Shown here one piece after another: positions 4,628-9,728 of a stretch of 9,728 nucleotides of DNA. The notes under the pieces are model-generated. The model was not told the DNA's origin, did no database searches, and was given only the letters and a program-made list of their open reading frames with translations. The position numbers and the translations under genes are program-made. This DNA is from Spirulina sp. DLM2.Bin59 (GTDB lineage: Bacteria > Cyanobacteriota > Cyanobacteriia > Cyanobacteriales > Spirulinaceae), in NCBI GenBank assembly GCA_007693875.1, contig RECT01000314.1:1-9728 (forward strand). The letters are read 5' to 3'. The first letter of the stretch is position 1; each line of letters begins with the position of its first letter.

Positions 4628-6862
4628 ATGTCCTCCCAGCCCTTTCAAGCCGCCTACGACAGTTTGCATAATCTGGGCACACTCTTGGTGCAGTTCTTAC
4701 AAAACCTGCGGGCCAAACAGGTCGCCCCCGAGGAAGACCGCTCCAGCCTCCAGGATTTAGAACTGGAAATTCAACAGGCCTTAGCTGCCCTCAAGGAGCA
4801 ACGCTATCAAGTGGCGGTGATTGCGGCCATGAAGGCCGGGAAAAGTACCTTTCTCAATGCCCTCATTGGTGCGGATGTTCTCGCTTCAGAAACAGAATCC
4901 TGCACAGTCTGCCGGACAGAAATTAAGGCGATCGCCCCTGGGGAAATCCCCTACCTCCTTGAATACCGCGAAAACGAACGCCACCCCGTCACCCTCGCCC
5001 AGGGAGATTCCCACCTGATCCGCCAGCAATTTTTGCAACGCACCCATTGGATCCGCACCACCGGCAACCGCGATCGCACCACCCGCTTTGAACTCTATCA
5101 CCCCATCCTCGCCCTCACCCCCTACACCGCCCTCAACGGCTTCACCCTCGTCGATACCCCCGGCCCCAACGAATGGCGCGACACCACCCTCGACACCCTC
5201 TCGCTTCGAGAAACCACCTTTGAAGCACTGCGCAACTGTGACGTGATCCTTTTCATCTTGGATTACTCCTCCTTTAAAGAAAGCACCAACTCCGAACTGT
5301 TGCGGCAACTCACCCAAGAGCGAGGGGAATTCCTCAACCGCAGCCAACGGGCCATTTATTTCATCCTCAATAAAATTGATCGTAAAACCGAAGAAGACCG
5401 CCCCATCGCCCATGTGATTGATGATTTGCGCCGCAGTTTGCAAGAATTCGGCATTGATAATCCCATTGTTTATCCCGCCAGTGCTTGGCAAGGATTACTG
5501 GCGAAATTAATTCAAAATGACACCGCCACCGATATTCATTTAAAAGACTTTAAACGGTTTTTCAGTGGTCGCTATGCCCAAGAAACTCCCAACGGCGATT
5601 TAATCCTCCCTTCCCCCAAAAAACTTGCCCATCAAGCCCTCAAAGATAGCCTCATCCCCAATATTGAGCGGTCAATTTTATCCGATATTGTCCGTAATTC
5701 CGGTTGGAATCTGCTCCGGGATATTACCGCCCGCCTGGATCGCTCCGCCCATGCCGTCGAAGACATCCTCAACACCAGAATTAAGGGCTGGAGTATGGAG
5801 ATCAAACCACTGCGGCAAAAGATGGAAGCATATAAGCGGTTGGCCAAAAATGCCATTGTCCAGATTCGCGGTGTAAAACGCTTGGTGGAGGATCAAGAGC
5901 AAAAGTTAGTGGAGCAATTTCGCTGGCAAATTACCGATTTTGCCACCCGTGCCAAACTAGCTATTCAGCAGGAATTTGAACTGTTTGTGCAATATCGCTT
6001 TTCGGACTTCAACCCCTACGCCAGTCCAGAACCCCAGGATCAGCCTGAGGATGGGGCAACTCCAGATCTGGTGAATTTTTCTGTGCCTCAAAAACTAGCG
6101 GATTCCTTTAAAAAGGTAGTGCGCAACTTTGTCGTTGAAGATGCGGAAGACCCCTATGTGATTCAATGCCAAAGTGAGGCAGAGGTGGAGCAAGTTAAAG
6201 CGGATATTAATCGGTTTTGCTCACTGTTGATTAAAGATTGGTGGACGAATACCCAAGATCAGCTTTCCCGCCATGGTACGCAAATTCGCCGCGAGTTGGT
6301 GGATGAGATGCAGCGCAATATTCAGCATATTTCCGATGAGCTTTCGGAATATCTCGGGGATGCACTGCAAATTTCGATGAATATTAACCCGATTCAAATG
6401 CTGATTTTTGATTTCCAAGGCATTGATACTCAGGTACAACGGCAAACAGAGAACTATAGTCGTTGGACTCGTGAAAAGAAAACCGCCCTCTGTCGTGATT
6501 ATGAGGTGGATATTCAAGTGGATGACCACCGCTCTTACTATGAAATTGATCTGCGCCAAACCATTGAGGCGATCCAGCGAGAAATCGATGCCCAGACGCG
6601 GGGGAGCTTGATTGTGGTGGAGCGGGTGATTAAGCAGCAGGTGGGGGAAGATTTTGCCGTGGTGGAAAAACAAATTAACGACTATATCAATCGTTTTTTA
6701 TTGGAATTTGAGCGGTTGGTGAAGGAGCGGGAAACCCGAGAAGCCCAAGTCGATCAAATTTTGGCATTTTTAGAACTGCAAAAACAGGGCCTAGACCGCT
6801 ATTTGGTCAAACTCAGCGAGTTACAGCGATTACTCGACAGTTGGCGATCGCCTTCGGTATAA
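4628..6862 (+). CDS. Bacterial dynamin-like GTPase
   Basis: A large GTPase of the dynamin superfamily, a group that remodels or fuses membranes; its client membrane here is unknown. From ATG 4628 it is 744 residues. P-loop AAMKAGKST (66-74, K72, S73), with Ala where the first G of GxxxxGKS is expected; switch I Thr is probably T93 or T97 (ESCTVCRTE); G3 DTPGPNE (176-182); G4 NKID (248-251). About 370 residues of charged alpha-helical, largely coiled-coil-like sequence follow, as expected for stalk and assembly domains. I see no transmembrane paddle, so membrane contact would be peripheral. The frame is open to an earlier ATG at 4595, but that ATG overlaps a TATAAT box and the later start begins MSSQPFQAAYDS. 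The stop codon overlaps the likely exbB promoter; exbB starts 49 bp downstream. The dynamin assignment is firm at superfamily level only. Confidence 0.87.
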   Translation: MSSQPFQAAYDSLHNLGTLLVQFLQNLRAKQVAPEEDRSSLQDLELEIQQALAALKEQRYQVAVIAAMKAGKSTFLNALIGADVLASETESCTVCRTEIKAIAPGEIPYLLEYRENERHPVTLAQGDSHLIRQQFLQRTHWIRTTGNRDRTTRFELYHPILALTPYTALNGFTLVDTPGPNEWRDTTLDTLSLRETTFEALRNCDVILFILDYSSFKESTNSELLRQLTQERGEFLNRSQRAIYFILNKIDRKTEEDRPIAHVIDDLRRSLQEFGIDNPIVYPASAWQGLLAKLIQNDTATDIHLKDFKRFFSGRYAQETPNGDLILPSPKKLAHQALKDSLIPNIERSILSDIVRNSGWNLLRDITARLDRSAHAVEDILNTRIKGWSMEIKPLRQKMEAYKRLAKNAIVQIRGVKRLVEDQEQKLVEQFRWQITDFATRAKLAIQQEFELFVQYRFSDFNPYASPEPQDQPEDGATPDLVNFSVPQKLADSFKKVVRNFVVEDAEDPYVIQCQSEAEVEQVKADINRFCSLLIKDWWTNTQDQLSRHGTQIRRELVDEMQRNIQHISDELSEYLGDALQISMNINPIQMLIFDFQGIDTQVQRQTENYSRWTREKKTALCRDYEVDIQVDDHRSYYEIDLRQTIEAIQREIDAQTRGSLIVVERVIKQQVGEDFAVVEKQINDYINRFLLEFERLVKERETREAQVDQILAFLELQKQGLDRYLVKLSELQRLLDSWRSPSV

Positions 6863-6863
6863 T
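6834..6863 (+). promoter_or_regulatory. Likely exbB-exbD promoter inside the end of the GTPase gene
   Basis: TCGACA (6834-6839, five of six matches to TTGACA), an 18-bp spacer, and a perfect TATAAT (6858-6863). The -10 overlaps the TAA stop (6860-6862) of the upstream gene, and the spacer contains a HIP1 octamer (6844-6851). Predicted transcription start is about 6870, leaving a leader of about 42 nt before the GTG at 6912. No Fur-like palindrome was recognised nearby. Confidence 0.6.
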
Positions 6864-6911
6864 CGCCCTTAATCAGCCTATTCCTATTCGGTGCAAGCGA
6901 GATAAAACACT

Positions 6912-7580
6912 GTGACATTTCAAGACATTATCGATAAGGGTGGGGTCGCCATCTGGCCCCTGCTGTTTCTTTCCATTCTGGCCATGGGGGCCATTTTCGA
7001 TCGCCTCTGGTTTTGGTCACGGGTGCTCCTCCAAGAGCGGCAAATTTTGATGAGCATTATGGACACCGCCTATCGCAATTGGGATGCAGCGGTGGAAGTA
7101 GCGCGGGATTATCGGGATCACCCCATGGGTCGCTTTTTCTTCACGCCCCTGAACCTCCAAGAACCGGAGCCGGAAGTCTTTCACCTTGCCCTCGAAGCCG
7201 CTGCCGATGATGAATTAGCGATGATGCGGCGGGGGGATAAGGTGCTTGAGGCGGTGATCGCCCTGTCGCCGTTGTTGGGGTTATTGGGGACGGTGTTGGG
7301 GCTGATTAACTCCCTGGGTTCCATTAGTATCAGCGATTTGGGGACGGCTTCCACCGCTGGCGTGACTTTGGGGATTGGGGAATCACTGATCTCGACGGCA
7401 ACGGGTTTGGTGGTGGCGATTATCAGCCTCGCCTTTTACCGTCTGTTTCAGGCCTTTCTCTTTGGCCAAATCCGGGTATTTCGTAAGGCCGGCAGCGATT
7501 TAGAACTGCTCTATCGCCAACGCTGGGCAGATGTGGAACTGTCTAAAAATCCCAACCCTAAGAAAATTCTAGAGGTTTAG
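6912..7580 (+). CDS. exbB: ExbB/TolQ-family proton channel protein
   Basis: The channel-forming stator subunit of a proton-driven inner-membrane motor, which works as a pentamer around an ExbD dimer. It has 222 residues with three hydrophobic helices: about 12-35, 113-137 and 155-184. Family signatures are LSPLLGLLGTVLGLI (118-132) at helix 2 and the helix 3 segment STAGVTLGIGESLISTATGLVVAI (147-170), with small and hydroxyl residues lining the proton path. The long cytoplasmic loop between helices 1 and 2 is normal. It starts with GTG, having only a weak purine stretch upstream; no better in-frame start precedes the first helix. It is four bp from exbD, so the two are surely co-transcribed. 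Assignment to ExbB rather than TolQ follows from the family at large and is not proven here: neither tonB nor tolA is in view. Confidence 0.88.
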   Translation: MTFQDIIDKGGVAIWPLLFLSILAMGAIFDRLWFWSRVLLQERQILMSIMDTAYRNWDAAVEVARDYRDHPMGRFFFTPLNLQEPEPEVFHLALEAAADDELAMMRRGDKVLEAVIALSPLLGLLGTVLGLINSLGSISISDLGTASTAGVTLGIGESLISTATGLVVAIISLAFYRLFQAFLFGQIRVFRKAGSDLELLYRQRWADVELSKNPNPKKILEV

Positions 7581-7584
7581 CCCC

Positions 7585-8244
7585 ATGACCCCATCCACCC
7601 CCACGAAACCCCGCAAACGCGCCCCCACCCCCGCCACCCATCCCCTCACCCTTTGGCAGGATACCCATAAACAGGAGGAGGTGCGCATTGAGATCATCCC
7701 CCTCATTGATGTAATTTTCTGCATTTTGACGTTCTTTATTCTGGCGGCGGTGGGGGTCTCGCGGCAGCAGGCCATTAGTTTAAACCTCCCCAAGGCCTCC
7801 ACGGGATCCGCCCAAATGCAGGATATGTTAATCATCAGCTTGGATGATTTTGGCCAGGTTTATGTGGAGCAAAGCCCGGTTTCCACCCGCAATCAACTTT
7901 CCCAAGCTGTGACCAACTATATGCGCACCCGCCCCGATGGGCTGATGGTGCTCTATGCCTCAAGGGAAGCCCGTTATGATGAGGTGATTCAGGTGTTGGA
8001 TATTTTGCGGGAAGTGGGGGGCGATCGCATTGCCCTCGCCACCTTACCCAGCGGTCAGGATCCCCAAGACCTCCAACCCAACCCCCTCGATCCGGGGCAA
8101 ATGACCCCCCTCGAACCCAACCCCCTCGAGCCAGGCTTAGATCCCCTCGTTCCCTACGGTGTGCCGACATTGCCGGAACTGGAACCCCTCGACGAGTTAG
8201 AAACCCCCAGCGGGCCAGGGGTAGATTTACCCCTTGACCCCTAA
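7585..8244 (+). CDS. exbD: ExbD/TolR-family motor subunit with long proline-rich tail
   Basis: Partner of the adjacent ExbB-like protein; it couples proton flow to pulling on a periplasmic effector. A basic cytoplasmic N-terminus (1-33) leads into the single membrane helix IIPLIDVIFCILTFFILAAV (37-56) with the essential Asp at D42. A periplasmic domain follows (about 62-155: SLNLPKAS, then VLYASREARYDEVIQVLDILREVGGDRIALAT), which is complete. Typical ExbD or TolR proteins end near there, at about 140 residues. This one continues for about 64 residues (156-219) that are almost only P, L, D, E, G and N, with an internally duplicated NPLxPG unit. The tail is acidic and would lie in the periplasm. 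It has no OmpA-type or other recognisable domain. The stop overlaps the convergent rhomboid gene. Confidence 0.87.
   Translation: MTPSTPTKPRKRAPTPATHPLTLWQDTHKQEEVRIEIIPLIDVIFCILTFFILAAVGVSRQQAISLNLPKASTGSAQMQDMLIISLDDFGQVYVEQSPVSTRNQLSQAVTNYMRTRPDGLMVLYASREARYDEVIQVLDILREVGGDRIALATLPSGQDPQDLQPNPLDPGQMTPLEPNPLEPGLDPLVPYGVPTLPELEPLDELETPSGPGVDLPLDP
8075..8129 (+). repeat. 39-bp-spaced direct repeat within exbD
   Basis: The 16-mer AACCCAACCCCCTCGA occurs exactly at 8075-8090 and again at 8114-8129. The 39-bp offset equals 13 codons, so the coding frame is kept. It encodes the paired NPLDPG and NPLEPG units of the ExbD tail and points to a past tandem duplication. Confidence 0.8.
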
Positions 8245-8846
8245 AGGCGAGCATCCCGGCGGCTGCGGCTCAAGGAGCGGGCTGCCAACACACCGCCAAT
8301 AAATCCAAACAGATGCCCCTGCCAAGAAATCCCCGGTTGGCCGGGAAGCACGCCCCAGATCACGCTGCCATAGAGGAAGAAAACCAGGAGGGAAAGGGCA
8401 ATGGAGGGGATATTGCGCTCAAAATAGCCCCGCAACAGCAGAAAGCCAAAATAGCCATAGATCAGGCCGCTGGCTCCGATGTGGACGGATCGGGGATGAC
8501 CAAATACCCAGGTTCCTAGCCCCGCCACTGCCATCGTCCAAGCGGTGACGGTGAAAAAATCTTTAGTGCGCTGTACCATCACTAACCAGCCTAGGATCAG
8601 GAATGGCACAGTGTTGGCAATGAGATGGCCCCAACCGCCATGGAGGAAGGGGGCAAAGAGGACACCCCGCAGGCCAATGAGGTTATGGGGCACAATGCCA
8701 AAGCGATCCAACCCCCCACACATCAGGTGTTGAAAAATAAATTGATCGAGAATTTCCAAAACCCAGAAGGTGCTGACGAAAAAGCCAAGAATCTGAATCT
8801 GGGTTTGGAGTTCTTGGCTAACAGACTCTTTATCCTGATGGCGCAT
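8241..8846 (-). CDS. Rhomboid family intramembrane serine protease
   Basis: A 201-residue protein with about six hydrophobic segments, matching the minimal six-helix rhomboid fold; it would cut transmembrane substrates within the membrane. Active-site features are all present: HGGWGHLIANT (69-79) gives the HxxxN pair H74/N78 that shapes the oxyanion hole; GASG (124-127) gives the nucleophile S126; WQGHLFGFIGG (176-185) gives the base H178, with the following GxxxG packing motif. The N-terminus is short and cytoplasmic, with no extra domain. It ends RRDARL, and its stop overlaps that of exbD by 4 bp in convergent orientation; no terminator was found between them. No obvious Shine-Dalgarno precedes the ATG. 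Its substrate is not predictable from context. Confidence 0.9.
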   Translation of the reverse strand: MRHQDKESVSQELQTQIQILGFFVSTFWVLEILDQFIFQHLMCGGLDRFGIVPHNLIGLRGVLFAPFLHGGWGHLIANTVPFLILGWLVMVQRTKDFFTVTAWTMAVAGLGTWVFGHPRSVHIGASGLIYGYFGFLLLRGYFERNIPSIALSLLVFFLYGSVIWGVLPGQPGISWQGHLFGFIGGVLAARSLSRSRRDARL

Positions 8847-8914
8847 AATGCTTGAGAATTGCGAACTCTTCTAGTATGGCATCCCCATTTAGGCCAATAA
8901 TCCGGGGTGGGGCG

Positions 8915-8922
8915 AGTATATT
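8915..8922. promoter_or_regulatory. Overlapping divergent -10-like hexamers
   Basis: In the 109-bp divergent spacer between the rhomboid and pentapeptide genes, plus-strand TATATT (8917-8922) and minus-strand TATACT (8920-8915) overlap. Each resembles a -10 box facing its own gene, but neither has a convincing -35. An alternative for the plus-strand gene is TTGAGA (8852-8857), a 17-bp spacer and TATGGC (8875-8880). Confidence 0.28.
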
Positions 8923-8940
8923 AGAAACAATGGCGTTAAT

Positions 8941-8946
8941 GGAGGG
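8941..8946 (+). promoter_or_regulatory. Shine-Dalgarno sequence for the pentapeptide gene
   Basis: GGAGGG ends nine bases before the ATG at 8956. It is the clearest ribosome-binding site in the window and supports that start. The upstream ATGs at 8930 and 8939 are out of frame with this gene. Confidence 0.55.
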
Positions 8947-8955
8947 CAAGGGGAG

Positions 8956-9723
8956 ATGGTGAAAGGGGGCTGGATTGGGATGATCACGGGGTTAACGGTG
9001 GGGATCAGCTTGCCCCTGGGGGCAACGGTGCAAAATCCGGCGTTAATTCGCGAATTGGATACCAATATTCAGGAATTGCTGACAACCCGACGGTGCGATC
9101 GCTGTAATCTCACCACCGCCAACCTCAGCCGCCGTCCCCTGGAGCGGGTTTCCCTGCGCACTAGCGTCCTCAATGGGGCGAATCTCAGTTTTGCCAACCT
9201 CAGTTTTGCCAATCTACGCGGCTCCAGCCTCAACGGGGCCAACCTCACCGCCGCCCATCTGCGCTCCACCCACCTCACCGGCAGCTCCCTCCAGCGGGCG
9301 ATTCTCGACAATGCCACGCTTTTTGCGGCTCAACTCCAAGGCACAGACTTGAGCCATAGCCAACTGCAACGGACAGATTTAATCAATGCCGACCTCACCG
9401 CCGCTGACCTCAACCGGGCCACGATGACCGAAGGCCATGCCCAGGGGGCGATTTTTGCCGGGGTTGATTTCACCTGGGCGAATCTGCAAAACACAGATTT
9501 TCAAGGGGCGAACTTCACCGCCGCGAAATTTGACCACACCGATCTACGGGGGGCGAATCTCACCGATACTGATTTAACCGATGCCAATTTCCGCAATGCT
9601 TTACTGAGTGGGGCAGATTTTAGCAATGCGATTCTCTGTAGAACCGTGATGCCCGATGGCAATATTGTTGGGGCAGATTGTGAGGATGCTTCCAATGATG
9701 ACATGCCGCCGGTTACTCAATAA
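8956..9723 (+). CDS. Exported pentapeptide-repeat beta-helix protein
   Basis: The 255 residues begin with a signal peptide (MVKGG, a hydrophobic core to about residue 20, possible cleavage near A23), so the mature protein should lie in the periplasm or thylakoid lumen. After a short helix-like segment (28-42) comes a pentapeptide array: the central Leu/Phe/Met position falls at residue 52 and every fifth residue after it to 242, about 39 units with no register break. That length forms a right-handed square beta-helix of nine to ten coils. Many units are the classic A(N/D)LxG type. Cysteines C47 and C50 precede the array, and C228 and C242 sit at its end, followed by an acidic tail (EDASNDDMPP). 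Such proteins are abundant in cyanobacteria and mostly have no known function; no enzymatic motif is visible. It is transcribed alone, divergent from the rhomboid gene. Confidence 0.9.
   Translation: MVKGGWIGMITGLTVGISLPLGATVQNPALIRELDTNIQELLTTRRCDRCNLTTANLSRRPLERVSLRTSVLNGANLSFANLSFANLRGSSLNGANLTAAHLRSTHLTGSSLQRAILDNATLFAAQLQGTDLSHSQLQRTDLINADLTAADLNRATMTEGHAQGAIFAGVDFTWANLQNTDFQGANFTAAKFDHTDLRGANLTDTDLTDANFRNALLSGADFSNAILCRTVMPDGNIVGADCEDASNDDMPPVTQ
9184..9213 (+). repeat. Tandem 15-bp duplication within the pentapeptide gene
   Basis: CTCAGTTTTGCCAAY occurs twice back to back (9184-9198 and 9199-9213), differing only at the last base. It encodes LSFAN twice. This is the signature of recent expansion of the array by one pentapeptide, keeping the register. 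Confidence 0.8.
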
Positions 9724-9728
9724 ATGGT

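Noticed and set aside
4886..5491. 201-residue minus-strand open frame inside the GTPase gene
   Set aside because: It lies antisense to the G domain with intact G1, G3 and G4 motifs; the product is glycine-rich shadow sequence.
6912..8244. ExbB/ExbD-like pair next to a large NTPase as a Zorya-type defence system
   Set aside because: ZorA carries a long cytoplasmic tail and ZorB a peptidoglycan-binding OmpA-type domain, followed by ZorC/ZorD helicase-type genes. Here ExbB has normal length, ExbD has no OmpA domain, and no helicase or nuclease is present.
1..9728. CRISPR array, integrase, transposase or phage module
   Set aside because: No regularly spaced direct repeats with unique spacers were seen, and no open frame carries transposase, integrase or phage structural motifs.

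Overview
The window looks like cyanobacterial chromosome. At least 13 copies of the octamer GCGATCGC (HIP1) are scattered through genes and spacers. The proteins also fit: an exported pentapeptide-repeat protein, a soluble CBS-like/histidine kinase, a large dynamin-like GTPase, and short palindromic GGGGCG- and CCCTCA-type repeats. I cannot name a genus. Nearly all of the sequence is ordinary chromosomal coding DNA. I see no integrase, transposase, phage gene or CRISPR array.

Layout. (1) 1-435, minus: 5' half of aroE (shikimate dehydrogenase), cut by the window edge, divergent from rfbB (dTDP-glucose 4,6-dehydratase, 474-1586, plus) across a 38-bp spacer. (2) 1587-2445: non-coding and remnant region. 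It holds a small GGGGCG inverted-repeat element, a terminator shared by rfbB and a minus-strand tRNA-Leu(CAG), the tRNA with a near-consensus promoter, a decayed methyltransferase fragment, a palindromic repeat unit, and an AT-rich leader carrying a possible three-repeat PHO box. (3) 2446-3804, plus: cytoplasmic histidine kinase, convergent with and overlapping by 4 bp a cytochrome b561 gene (3801-4400, minus). (4) 4628-6862, plus: dynamin-like GTPase, whose start is better placed at 4628 than at 4595. (5) 6912-8244, plus: an exbB-exbD pair forming a proton-driven motor, with a likely promoter embedded in the end of the GTPase gene. (6) 8241-8846, minus: rhomboid protease, again overlapping its convergent neighbour by 4 bp. 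(7) 8956-9723, plus: exported pentapeptide-repeat beta-helix protein.

How the genes fit together. aroE (aromatic amino acids) and rfbB (deoxysugars for surface glycans) are housekeeping and only share a spacer. ExbB and ExbD should form one inner-membrane complex that uses the proton gradient to energise outer-membrane transport; no TonB gene is visible here. The GTPase lies directly upstream of exbB on the same strand, but the TCGACA-N18-TATAAT promoter over its stop codon suggests exbBD can be expressed separately. The least ordinary features are the proline/acid-rich repeated tail of ExbD, the P-loop variant in the GTPase, the uninterrupted pentapeptide register flanked by cysteines, and the candidate PHO box upstream of the orphan kinase. 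None of these amounts to a clearly new system from sequence alone.
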